NCBI GenBank assembly: GCA_003542655.1
Contig: DPKF01000151.1
Location: forward strand, 1-21,734
Direction of reading: 5' to 3'
Length of the DNA stretch: 21,734 nucleotides
Source of the DNA: Holosporales bacterium
GTDB taxonomy: Bacteria; Pseudomonadota; Alphaproteobacteria; Paracaedibacterales; UBA11393
Each line of letters opens with the position of its first letter. Within the stretch, counting starts at the first letter, position 1. This document shows, in pieces, positions 1 to 7,442 of this stretch. The notes under the pieces are model-generated. The model saw only the letters and a list, made by a program, of their open reading frames with translations. It searched no databases and had not been told where the DNA came from. The translations under genes were made by a program, and so were the position numbers.

Positions 1-3000
1 TCTATTTTATAGGGGGCATTATAATCAAAAGCACTTAAGCGATCTTGAACGGAAAGAGGAATAGAGAAGTTATTGCCAAGCGTACTGTTTGCCATGAGGA
101 TAATAGAACCGAGCGTACCATCAAAAGTTTGAACATACGTGTGGCCATTAAACGTAATATTGGCCAAGTGCCCTGTTGCGCCACCCAAAACATCAGCTAT
201 CCAAGATAAAGTGAAATTTTGGTTAGCTATAATAGGATTTGGGAATACCGTCACGTTATATAAACGCACCTTTTTTTCGCGCAAACGCCACAAATCGTTG
301 TAACAGTTGTGTGAAGCACTGTCTGCAATATACTTACCCCCGAAAACATATAAATCACTATTAAATTTCACAAAATCGAGGGCTCCAAATCCTCTTCCAG
401 GGGGGGATCCAGCCTGACCATTAGCCGTAATGAGATTCCACCTCATAATTTGGGTATCGAGTCTCCACAGATCATTTGTTATGCCATCACCACCAAATAT
501 AAAAATATCTGTTCCCAATGCTCCCATTGTATAGGTATAGCGATTTGACGGAAAGCCAGATGCGCCGGCTGTTGGAAAAATTTGTGTCCAACCTGAGGAA
601 GCAGAATTAAACTTCCACACATCATTTGTTGTTGCATCTGAAAGTAGCACTCCTCCAAATATATAAGCGTCCTGGTTAATCACCGCAAACTGACATCCTG
701 ATCTGCGTGAGGGTGACGTGGCAGGTGTAATATCTTGCCAAATAGAAGATGTATTCTGTATTTGGTAGATAGTATTGAGATAACTTGCACCTCCAGTCAA
801 GGGTGATCCCCCAAAAATGTAAAACTTATCACCTATAGTTGTCATAGCCGGAAGACCAACTCCTGATGTCGCATATCCACTTGTGGGAAATGCTTGATAT
901 CCTTCTTTAGAAAAACGCGTCAATATGCTATCAGTACTTCCATAACCCTGAAACACCCAGGTAGAATCGTTATAGGTAAACGTTCCAGGATATCGTCTCG
1001 CAGGAATGGAAGCGCCTAAATTTCGCCAAATAAGGGACGTTAAGTTCAGTGCCCACGTATCAGAGAGATAACTACCAGATGCACTTACACCAAAGCCAAT
1101 AAACATTTCGTCACCCATTCTGCCAGCTGCATGGCCGTATCGCGCAGGCGGCGAACCAGCAGCGCCATTTGGTATCATTTCTGTCCAGCTGTATTGTGCT
1201 TGTGATGAATTCTCCAAACCCGTTAGGTTAGCTAGCCACCTTAAAGCAGTCAAGCTCTTGGACGATGTCCACGTATTTCTATCCGTTGTCTCTGACAAAC
1301 TTCGTTCTGAAGAATCTGACGGGCTCTGCTCTGTAGTATTTGTCTCAATCAGCTCTTTTGATGCACTCTGCTCTGTGGTATTTGTATCAACCAGCTCTTC
1401 TGATGCGCTCTGCTCTGTGGTATTTGTATCAACCAGCTCTTCTGATGCGCTCTGCTCTGGTGTATTTGTATCAACCAGCGCTTCTGACGGGCTCTGCTCT
1501 GTGGTATTTGTATCAACCAGCGCTTCTGATGCGCTCTGCTCTGTGGTATTTGTATCAACCAGCTCTTCTGATGCGCTCTGCCCCCCTGTCGCCGTATCAG
1601 AATTTAGTCCACTTTCTGTATCAACCAGCTCTTTTGATGCGCTCTGCCGCCATGTAGCTGTATCTGTTAGCTCTTGTGATGCGCTTAGTTTCCGTGTATG
1701 CGTTTTTTCAACCGTTGCTGTTCCTGGTAGAAAATCTAATTGTTGATCTGTCATCCACATTCTGCCATTTGCATTAAATGCCATACGAACATGGGCATCG
1801 TTACCAAAGTCAACGTGTGACTCCCAATCACACCCTGGAAAACTAATATTTCCCAACGTGCCATCTGTACTATAGTTAGTACGAACAAGTCCACCATGAC
1901 GGTTAAACCAAAAGTAAAAAAATGTATGGTTTGACGGCGCTATGACTGTGCTTAAAACTTTTAGGGCATCATCTTGCAATCGTGTCATCATTATTTCTGC
2001 AGGGCATATATGTGATCGCATTTGTTTGGTCATATTAAAGATAAGCTTTGGAAGGTCTGGATTGCTTTCTATTAAGTCAGCAACATCCTCAGCTGACTGT
2101 GCCACAAATTCTCTGCGTGCTACACCTTTTCTATATGCCACTTCCTTTTGATTATCCATCAACCAATCCGAAATTTTTGGTTTAAAAGCAGCAAATTTAT
2201 ACGTCTCCTTGCTATATGGCCATTCGTAAGATTGTCTCTTTCTAGGGTTTAATATTGTGAAAAGAGCACTCGCCTCCTCCTCTGTATTATCACATACAGG
2301 TAATCCCCAGTTGTCCCAAGAATAATCACTTGTCTTCACATTGAATGTACTGGTCACGTTATTCAACATATTAAAACAAAGGGAAAACATGACAAGTCCA
2401 TTCGATGAATCAAAATACTTAAAAGCCCCTCTAAACAAAGCTACATATTGGCTAAGAGAATCGGATATATTAGGGGAAAAAGCCTCTTCTCTTATAGAAT
2501 AATGCGCCGCTTCGACCAACGTATTTTGCATTTGTGTATTATTTTGGAACATTTCCTTTAAATAGGTTAGTGTTGTTGAAGAATTAAGCTGACTCTTCAA
2601 ATATTCTTGTGCAAAAAAAGCAAATGGACTATACGACACGCTTCCTGATACCATTTCTTCAAAAGCTGATAACCCAGTCCATGCTAAGTAAAAAATCAGG
2701 CAAAAAAAGCCGCCAGCCACACCAAAAAAACAAAATGTATATTTCAGATAGGCGTCATCATACGCATCAATTCTGGCTTGTATGTCTTTGATTTCCTTTT
2801 GTAACGTGAGAATCTCCTTAATCTTCTTCTGCTCTATGTGTATGTAAGCCCTAATGCGCTTTTGGTTGTCTTGTGACAACTTATCTTTTTCCGCTTTAAG
2901 AACAGCGATAGCGTCTTTTGAGAGACTGCGTAAATTTTTAATCTCTTGACACAGTGGCCATAATCCATGCTGTTCTAATTCTGCTTGTCCATTCCTTTGA

Positions 3001-3227
3001 AACATCTTTAAATCTTCTATTAATGCGCCTAGCCGTTCCTGTGGAGTGGGGTCAGGTAGGGAGTCTTGCTCATCATCAACTATAGGGATGGATACAGAAG
3101 CGACAGCAACAGAAGCATGATCATTCATATGTGGTGAAGCAGAATTGGTCATAGCCGATAAAGGCGCTATCAATAGTTGATAAAATAATGCACTGATGGT
3201 GACGATGCTTATATAATTTGGCTTCAT
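1..3227 (-). CDS. Large signal-bearing coiled-coil / tandem-repeat / Kelch propeller protein (C-terminus outside window)
   Basis: An uninterrupted minus-strand frame of 1,075 codons runs from ATG at 3227-3225 off the window edge. A strong ribosome binding site (TAGGAG) precedes the start. Residues 1-25 form a signal-like hydrophobic stretch ending PLSA. Residues about 70-160 are charged and heptad-like (coiled coil). Residues about 163-186 are strongly hydrophobic and probably membrane-spanning. Residues about 190-510 match nothing I recognise. Residues about 515-640 carry 14-residue repeats, consensus SASEELVDTNTTEQ. Residues about 696-982 contain at least five Kelch-type blades, with YIFGG, FIFGG and YVFGG strands followed by NDVWKF or NDLWRL. 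From about 987 the sequence (FPNPIIANQNFTLSW) looks Ig-like. Kelch propellers bind proteins or glycans, so the protein probably mediates binding, but its partner is unknown. It is read away from the partition genes and is separated from them by an AT-rich spacer. Frame and domains are seen directly; function is inference. Confidence 0.85.
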   Translation of the reverse strand, partial: MKPNYISIVTISALFYQLLIAPLSAMTNSASPHMNDHASVAVASVSIPIVDDEQDSLPDPTPQERLGALIEDLKMFQRNGQAELEQHGLWPLCQEIKNLRSLSKDAIAVLKAEKDKLSQDNQKRIRAYIHIEQKKIKEILTLQKEIKDIQARIDAYDDAYLKYTFCFFGVAGGFFCLIFYLAWTGLSAFEEMVSGSVSYSPFAFFAQEYLKSQLNSSTTLTYLKEMFQNNTQMQNTLVEAAHYSIREEAFSPNISDSLSQYVALFRGAFKYFDSSNGLVMFSLCFNMLNNVTSTFNVKTSDYSWDNWGLPVCDNTEEEASALFTILNPRKRQSYEWPYSKETYKFAAFKPKISDWLMDNQKEVAYRKGVARREFVAQSAEDVADLIESNPDLPKLIFNMTKQMRSHICPAEIMMTRLQDDALKVLSTVIAPSNHTFFYFWFNRHGGLVRTNYSTDGTLGNISFPGCDWESHVDFGNDAHVRMAFNANGRMWMTDQQLDFLPGTATVEKTHTRKLSASQELTDTATWRQSASKELVDTESGLNSDTATGGQSASEELVDTNTTEQSASEALVDTNTTEQSPSEALVDTNTPEQSASEELVDTNTTEQSASEELVDTNTTEQSASKELIETNTTEQSPSDSSERSLSETTDRNTWTSSKSLTALRWLANLTGLENSSQAQYSWTEMIPNGAAGSPPARYGHAAGRMGDEMFIGFGVSASGSYLSDTWALNLTSLIWRNLGASIPARRYPGTFTYNDSTWVFQGYGSTDSILTRFSKEGYQAFPTSGYATSGVGLPAMTTIGDKFYIFGGSPLTGGASYLNTIYQIQNTSSIWQDITPATSPSRRSGCQFAVINQDAYIFGGVLLSDATTNDVWKFNSASSGWTQIFPTAGASGFPSNRYTYTMGALGTDIFIFGGDGITNDLWRLDTQIMRWNLITANGQAGSPPGRGFGALDFVKFNSDLYVFGGKYIADSASHNCYNDLWRLREKKVRLYNVTVFPNPIIANQNFTLSWIADVLGGATGHLANITFNGHTYVQTFDGTLGSIILMANSTLGNNFSIPLSVQDRLSAFDYNAPYKI
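1329..1690 (-). repeat. 42-bp tandem repeats encoding a 14-residue acidic Ser/Thr-rich unit
   Basis: Six near-identical 42-bp units lie at about 1329-1580, and two diverged or expanded units at about 1581-1690. In the minus-strand frame the units read SASEELVDTNTTEQ with small changes (SASEALVD, SPSEALVD, SASKELIE, TNTPEQ). The unit length is a multiple of three, so unit gain or loss would keep the large protein in frame. Conservation at DNA level suggests recent duplication or slippage. The array also leaves open reading in other frames, which produces spurious ORFs on both strands. Confidence 0.9.
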
Positions 3228-3512
3228 GCCTTTTCTCCTAATCATTTTTTAGCGCATTGTTAAAAAATAATATAAAGAAGGTGTGTTTTCCGCACATTCA
3301 GCGGTTTATTCTAACATCCTGTTGCATATATTATTTTAACCATACTTTGATTAATAATAAATGTTCGTATTCCTTGTTTTTATATATAAGGGTTATCATT
3401 ATAAAATGCAAATAATTATAAAATAAAAATTTCATATATTATTAATGCACCACAAAACCATGGTGGGGAGTTTCAATAATCAATACATATTTTATGGCGG
3501 CCGCCATAATCT
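3228..3512. other. AT-rich spacer between Kelch-protein gene and parB
   Basis: No ORF of note lies here. It holds the ribosome binding site and presumably the promoter of the large minus-strand gene; a TATATT hexamer on the minus strand at 3274-3269 is a possible -10, but no good -35 was found. Repeats include an 11-bp direct repeat CATATATTATT at 3325-3335 and 3433-3443, and ATTATAAAAT at 3398-3407 and 3415-3424, 17 bp apart. A weak hairpin CACCA/TGGTG lies at 3448-3465. Next to the partition genes and the palindrome at 3492, it could be part of a centromere or origin. That role is inference. Confidence 0.5.
3492..3509. promoter_or_regulatory. 18-bp perfect GC-rich palindrome, candidate parS site
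   Basis: TTATGGCGGCCGCCATAA reads identically on both strands and lies 3 bp beyond the parB stop codon. Its GC-rich core stands out against very AT-rich surroundings. It lacks a loop and is not followed by a T-run on either strand, so it is a poor rho-independent terminator. Plasmid ParB proteins with a central helix-turn-helix commonly bind perfect palindromes near parAB, which makes a centromere site the best guess. It does not match the chromosomal parS consensus TGTTTCACGTGAAACA. Confidence 0.45.
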
Positions 3513-4325
3513 TTAATCCATTAAATAAGAATCAATCTTATTTAACACATTTTCCACTTCTTCTTTTAATACCAAAAGCTCTTTTCTTGAAAGACCCTTT
3601 ATAGAACGATCTTGAACTTTAAAGTCACCATCTTTTAATTGAACACGGATAATACTTTTTGCTGTCAGCCGCCGTGCTTCACCACTTAACAGATCTTCCA
3701 TTTCTTTTTGGGTTTCAAGCCTAATAATTTGGCGCAAAATGTCGCGTGACTTAATATTTTCTGATATAAGTCTTTCTTTAATAACGTCGGGCAATTTTGC
3801 GTAGGCTAAATAATGTGACACAACAGATTGATCTTTACCAATTTTATCAGAAAACTTGCTGACATCACCCCATTTTGGGTTATCTAAAATAGAGCTTATG
3901 GCATTAGCAACCTCTACAGGATGTAAATCGGTGCGTTGAATATTTTCAATTAAAGCAATTTCTTCTGCTTTTTCTTCATTGACAACAATGCAAGGAACTT
4001 TCGTTAAGCCCAATAACTTGGCCGCACGAAGACGGCGTTCTCCCGATACAACCTCAAACTTTTCAGGATGCTCCTTCGACCCCACAACAAGAAGGGGGTT
4101 TTGAATACCGTTTTCTTTAATGGTTGCAGCAAGTTCTGCTATTTGCTTATCATCAAAGCGTTTGCGTGCTTGTTTTGCATAAGGAATTAAAAGCTCTATA
4201 GAAAAATTATAAAATTCACCCACATATCCATCACTTCCAATCGAGCTTCTCTGTTTAGAATCAGGCGACGCCGTGGTTGATTTTTTGAAATTTTCACTGG
4301 GTTCTTTATATCGAACTTTTGCCAT
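3513..4325 (-). CDS. parB: ParB/Spo0J-type partition protein
   Basis: This is a 270-residue DNA-binding CTPase-family partition protein that would load onto a centromere and act with ParA to segregate the replicon. The N-terminal ParB/Srx-type domain spans about residues 40-135. It holds the VVSGERRLRAAKLLG box (about 92-106) and the IENIQRTDLHPVE box (about 126-138). A helix-turn-helix follows at about 150-172 (DKIGKDQSVVSHYLAYAKLP), and the C-terminal part is charged, as expected for a dimerisation region. The start lies 4 bp after the parA stop, so the two genes form one operon with probable translational coupling; a GAGG ribosome binding site sits in the parA tail. The length is typical. 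Its position next to a rep gene favours a plasmid-type rather than a chromosomal system. Confidence 0.95.
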   Translation of the reverse strand: MAKVRYKEPSENFKKSTTASPDSKQRSSIGSDGYVGEFYNFSIELLIPYAKQARKRFDDKQIAELAATIKENGIQNPLLVVGSKEHPEKFEVVSGERRLRAAKLLGLTKVPCIVVNEEKAEEIALIENIQRTDLHPVEVANAISSILDNPKWGDVSKFSDKIGKDQSVVSHYLAYAKLPDVIKERLISENIKSRDILRQIIRLETQKEMEDLLSGEARRLTAKSIIRVQLKDGDFKVQDRSIKGLSRKELLVLKEEVENVLNKIDSYLMD

Positions 4326-4329
4326 TTAC

Positions 4330-5301
4330 TTAAACCTCTACTGCTGTTTTGTTAAGGATATGCTGAACAAATTCTACCACATCTTGCAACGCGATGGAAT
4401 TTTTCTTGGCAACACACGGAAGGGGTAAACCTTCTTTAGCCGAAATATTAAAATCTTCGGCTTTGCGAATGGCAAAATCAGGGATCAAATATTCAGAAAA
4501 TTTTTGCCTTAAAATGGTCATAGCCTCCGCAGAGCTGCCATAACGCTCTTCATATTTATTGGGCACAATCAATATGTCGGGGGATTCAATGTCCATCACC
4601 CGAAAGAAAGATTCCATATCTTCAAACAAAACGCTTAGTGCTGAAATGCTATAAGGTTGAGTCTCGCACGGAACACACAGTAAATCACAAAAGGTTAAAA
4701 TGTTTCTAATAATATAACTAATATTAGGGTTGGTATCAAAAATGATAAAATCATAGTCATCTAATAAAGGGGCAAGTCTTATCTTAAATTGCTCTTCACG
4801 CCGTCCCATCATGGAAAGCTCCATATCAAAACGAGAACAGGAAATGTTTGAGGGGATACAATCAAACCCCGGGAAAATTTGGTGAATGGCTTCTTTTGCT
4901 GGAATATTTTTTGTCACAACATCATAAAGGGTTAAAAACTTACCGGCCACATCAAACCCCAGTGAACTGCTTAAGTTGGCCTGTGGGTCAACATCAACAA
5001 CCAAAACTTTATACCCATATAAAGCAAGCAACGTGGATGTTTGAAAACATAAACTGGTTTTACCAGTTCCGCCCTTAAAGTTATAAAAACCCCAAACCTT
5101 CCGTTCAGGCCGTTTTTTAGTTGCAATAAATGAACGCAGCACACGTATGGTTGATTCTAGGCTATATTTTAAGTTCCTTTGATTCCCTGTTTCAATATGC
5201 TCAATACCCTGACTTGATATAAACCTATTAATGGTTGATGGGTGCTCATTTGAAATGGCAGCCATAATCCTTTGTGTTAAAAAGATAGATTTTTCATTCA
5301 T
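4330..5301 (-). CDS. parA: ParA-type partition ATPase with N-terminal helix-turn-helix
   Basis: This 323-residue Walker-type ATPase would bind the nucleoid and position plasmid copies together with ParB. The deviant Walker A motif KGGTGKT is at residues 76-82 (NFKGGTGKTSLC) and the switch DVDPQANLS at about 103-111. A FDTNPN motif near residue 189 corresponds to Walker B. The first 65 or so residues precede the ATPase fold and contain a MerR-like helix-turn-helix region (about 8-45). This resembles type Ia plasmid ParA proteins, which bind their own promoter, so autorepression from the divergent region upstream is likely. The ATG start at 5301 has AGAAG as a modest ribosome binding site. It is first in the parAB operon and divergent from rep. 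Confidence 0.94.
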   Translation of the reverse strand: MNEKSIFLTQRIMAAISNEHPSTINRFISSQGIEHIETGNQRNLKYSLESTIRVLRSFIATKKRPERKVWGFYNFKGGTGKTSLCFQTSTLLALYGYKVLVVDVDPQANLSSSLGFDVAGKFLTLYDVVTKNIPAKEAIHQIFPGFDCIPSNISCSRFDMELSMMGRREEQFKIRLAPLLDDYDFIIFDTNPNISYIIRNILTFCDLLCVPCETQPYSISALSVLFEDMESFFRVMDIESPDILIVPNKYEERYGSSAEAMTILRQKFSEYLIPDFAIRKAEDFNISAKEGLPLPCVAKKNSIALQDVVEFVQHILNKTAVEV

Positions 5302-5486
5302 TGCACAAACTTCTCATTAAGAATAAAAGCTAAAATAAGCCCTCTATCAATTAATGTAATGGATTTAAAAAAAAATTTCAATCTTTTTTAATATATTTTT
5401 ACAAAACAGATTGCAATCGTTATGTTGGTTGTGTCATTATACTTAATAGAAGGACAAAAATAACCAACGGGAAGATGATCAGCCAT

Positions 5487-5502
5487 ATAAAATGCATTTT
5501 AT
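5487..5502. promoter_or_regulatory. 16-bp perfect palindrome, candidate operator
   Basis: ATAAAATGCATTTTAT is a perfect inverted repeat midway between parA and the putative rep leader. It could be the operator for the ParA helix-turn-helix domain or for the Rep winged helix. AT-rich palindromes also arise by chance in such DNA, so the call is modest. Confidence 0.3.
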
Positions 5503-5582
5503 GGGAGACAAAAGCTTGGCTTATTTTTATGAACAGTTACAATGAAACATATAAAAGAGGAATCAACAAGAAAGGGGAATTT

Positions 5583-5624
5583 ATGAAAAGATACAAAAAA
5601 ATGCTAAGAGTCTCAGTAACTTAA
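5583..5624 (+). CDS. Putative 13-residue leader peptide upstream of rep
   Basis: An ATG at 5583 follows AAAGGGG (5571-5577) with a 5-nt spacer, a far better ribosome binding site than that of rep itself. It encodes MKRYKKMLRVSVT and stops at 5622-5624. The last codons and the stop lie in the left arm and loop of the hairpin at 5610-5639, so translation of the peptide would disrupt the hairpin. Translated leader peptides coupled to rep, such as Tap of IncFII plasmids, control copy number in known plasmids. The same role here is inference by analogy. The small size means chance cannot be excluded. Confidence 0.4.
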   Translation: MKRYKKMLRVSVT

Positions 5625-5639
5625 ACAAATTACCGAGAC
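5610..5639. ncRNA. Hairpin in rep leader, possible antisense or leader RNA element
   Basis: GTCTCAGTAA (5610-5619) and TTACCGAGAC (5630-5639) form a 10-bp stem with a 10-nt loop. The plus-strand RNA has one A/C mismatch, while on the minus-strand RNA that position becomes a G-U pair, so the fold is better on the minus strand. Downstream on the minus strand a T-run appears after about 9 nt (around 5600-5595). This could be the terminator-side hairpin of a short antisense RNA, or a leader structure in rep mRNA. Confidence 0.35.
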
Positions 5640-5758
5640 CTCAACATCTAATCACATTGGCTCTATTAAAAAAACCAAATATTACTCACACTTTTATTCT
5701 ACGTTTTTTTTAATAAAAAGTCAATGTTTTGCAACCCTTAAAACAAAACGTACTTATT

Positions 5759-6820
5759 ATGTCTACATATAAAATACTTAAAAACGATACGGTGCTGCTA
5801 TGTCAGCCTTATCTTATTGATGCGCTTGGCCGAACGGGTGCTCAATTCTTAAACCAAATTCATTATTGGTTAGAACAAAAAAACACAGGTGTTCAGCACA
5901 ATAACCATCATTGGGTTTACAATACTGCTGAAGAATGGGCAAACCAGCTGCGTGTTTCTGTCAGATCTATTCGTCGTTATATAAATCTTTTTTTAGAAAA
6001 AAACTTAATACGGGTTGAAAAACTAAGCAAACATAAATCAAACCGCACAAATTATATAACCATCAACTATGAAGCGTTACATAATTTAAACACCCAATTT
6101 GATGCAACAAACCAACGTGACAAAATGGCACCATCACCCTGCCAGGATGACACAATGGTTATACAAAAGATTACAAACATAGATTTAAATAATAAATCGA
6201 AAAAAGAAATCGAGGCACCCTCTCAACAAGCCGAACAAGTCGACGGTATAAACACGATTCATGTTGAAGAAGAAAAAGAACAGTGTCTTAAAAAAACAAC
6301 CGTTCAAGACATGCTAAAAAGCTGGAATATGCATTTTCCAAATGGTCAAAAAATGATGGATAAGGATCTAGCAAAACAGCTTATGGCGGCCTTTAATCAT
6401 AAATGTGGTGGTAACTTTAAAAAATGGGAAAATTATTTAGATCGCATTAAAAGCAGCGCCTACCTTATGTCGACGGATTTTAAGCTTTCTTTAAATTGGG
6501 CCCTAAAATTTAAAACAATGGACCGTATTTTTGAATCTGATCTTGGGGTTCAAGATATACCGATTAAGGTTGATGCCTTAACGCAAGACAATCAAGCAAC
6601 TGAACATATTAAAAACGTTGCGGAGGCGGCGCCTTGCAAAAATATGCGCTTACTTATCCTTAAAAAGATTGGGTCAATTGCTTATAATGCTTGGTTTACA
6701 AAGGTTTTATTTGTTGAGCACCATGGTGAAGTAACCTTAAAAGCAGAAAACAAATTTGTTGAGGATTATATTATGCACCATTTTGGTTCTTTTTTAAATT
6801 ATGACTTGTCTCAAAATTAA
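5759..6820 (+). CDS. Plasmid replication initiator-like protein with C-terminal DnaA_N-like domain
   Basis: The ATG at 5759 gives about 353 residues; an in-frame TTG at 5729 would add ten. Neither start has a convincing ribosome binding site. The N-terminal part (about residues 5-105 from the ATG) looks like a winged helix: NTAEEWANQLRVSVRSIRRY, then FLEKNLIRVEKL. A polar linker follows, then a segment typical of DnaA_N-containing plasmid proteins (SSAYLMSTDFKLSLNWALKF). The last 60 or so residues resemble the DnaA N-terminal domain (AYNAWFTKVLF, then GEVTLKAENKFVEDYI), which in DnaA contacts DnaB and other partners. The protein probably binds the origin and recruits the host helicase. Its position divergent from parAB supports a replication role. 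Its 3' end overlaps the next gene by 20 bp. Exact family assignment was not checked. Confidence 0.75.
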   Translation: MSTYKILKNDTVLLCQPYLIDALGRTGAQFLNQIHYWLEQKNTGVQHNNHHWVYNTAEEWANQLRVSVRSIRRYINLFLEKNLIRVEKLSKHKSNRTNYITINYEALHNLNTQFDATNQRDKMAPSPCQDDTMVIQKITNIDLNNKSKKEIEAPSQQAEQVDGINTIHVEEEKEQCLKKTTVQDMLKSWNMHFPNGQKMMDKDLAKQLMAAFNHKCGGNFKKWENYLDRIKSSAYLMSTDFKLSLNWALKFKTMDRIFESDLGVQDIPIKVDALTQDNQATEHIKNVAEAAPCKNMRLLILKKIGSIAYNAWFTKVLFVEHHGEVTLKAENKFVEDYIMHHFGSFLNYDLSQN

Positions 6821-7442
6821 AAAGCTGGTACGTTTTGTTCATGAACAGAACATAAATTGGCCGATGTCGGGTTTTCAAAAAATAAGATCGCAAACTGAAA
6901 AAGATGTCATGGTTCGCCTTTTAACATCTATTGATCAAAAATCAGACTTTACGCAACGCGGCCTTGCAAAAGATCTGGGTATTGCACTTGGTCTTATGAA
7001 TCAATATTTAAAAAGATGTGTTGTTAAAGGGTGGGTGCGCGGTACGCAGATTTCCCCAAAGCGGATGACATATTTTTTAACCCCAGAGGGTTTTAAAGAA
7101 AAAAGCCACATGGTAAAAGATTATTTGGCACGGTCTATGAACTTTTTTAAAGACGCCCGCACGCAGTGTGGGGAAGCTTTTGAACTGTGTAAAGCGCAAG
7201 GCTGGTCAAAAATAGCCTTGGTCGGGGATGGTGATTTAGCTGATATTGCAAAACTTGTTGCAACGGATAGTGCGTTTAAGATTGAGGTTGTATCGGCTCA
7301 AATGAATTTGAAAAAGTATGATGCGCTGATTGTTACCGATGTCGTGAATCCTCAAGGCACTTACGATGCACTTAAGCATAAGGTTGATTGTGGTCGCTTG
7401 TTGACTTTAAATCTTTTACATATTTCAAAGGTGAAGCCATGA
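6801..7442 (+). CDS. Winged-helix (MarR-like, EPS-associated) transcription regulator
   Basis: This 213-residue protein has a winged helix at about 34-100. TQRGLAKDLGIALGLMNQYL is the helix-turn-helix, then VKGWVR and the wing, ending YFLTPEGFKEK. This resembles the MarR-like regulators at the head of alphaproteobacterial exopolysaccharide loci. The C-terminal half (about 130-210; WSKIALVGDGDLADIA, then YDALIVTD) looks like a small Rossmann-like domain of unknown ligand. The ATG lies inside the 3' end of rep (20-bp overlap), without a clear ribosome binding site, suggesting coupled translation. A later in-frame ATG at 6864 is an alternative start. Its stop overlaps the next start as ATGA. It probably regulates the downstream glycan operon and could also act on the replication module. 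The regulatory targets are inference. Confidence 0.75.
   Translation: MTCLKIKKLVRFVHEQNINWPMSGFQKIRSQTEKDVMVRLLTSIDQKSDFTQRGLAKDLGIALGLMNQYLKRCVVKGWVRGTQISPKRMTYFLTPEGFKEKSHMVKDYLARSMNFFKDARTQCGEAFELCKAQGWSKIALVGDGDLADIAKLVATDSAFKIEVVSAQMNLKKYDALIVTDVVNPQGTYDALKHKVDCGRLLTLNLLHISKVKP

Larger units (their letters stand above)
5302..5758. promoter_or_regulatory. Divergent parA/rep control region
   Basis: This 457-bp AT-rich region separates divergent parA and rep, so it must carry both promoters and possibly the replication origin. Visible elements are a 10-bp palindrome GATTGCAATC (5409-5418), a 16-bp palindrome (5487-5502), a small ORF with a good ribosome binding site (5583-5624) and a hairpin (5610-5639). 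A weak plus-strand promoter could be TTGCAA (5411-5416) with CATTAT (5435-5440), 18-bp spacing. No clear iterons and no DnaA box of TTATCCACA type were found. Confidence 0.6.

Noticed and set aside
1329..1690. CRISPR-like array
   Set aside because: Repeats are contiguous with no unique spacers and read in frame in a protein.
1258..1746. Plus-strand 162-codon ORF and other ORFs over the repeat array
   Set aside because: They are shadows of the 42-bp repeats, whose true frame is the long minus-strand gene. They show only repeat periodicity and no independent protein features.
3448..3465. Hairpin CACCA/TGGTG as a parB terminator
   Set aside because: Stem of only 5 bp and no T-run on the minus strand.
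5332..5527. Inverted copies AAAATAAGCC (5332-5341) and GGCTTATTTT (5518-5527) as element ends
   Set aside because: Only 10 bp, AT-rich, far apart and without target duplications; probably chance.
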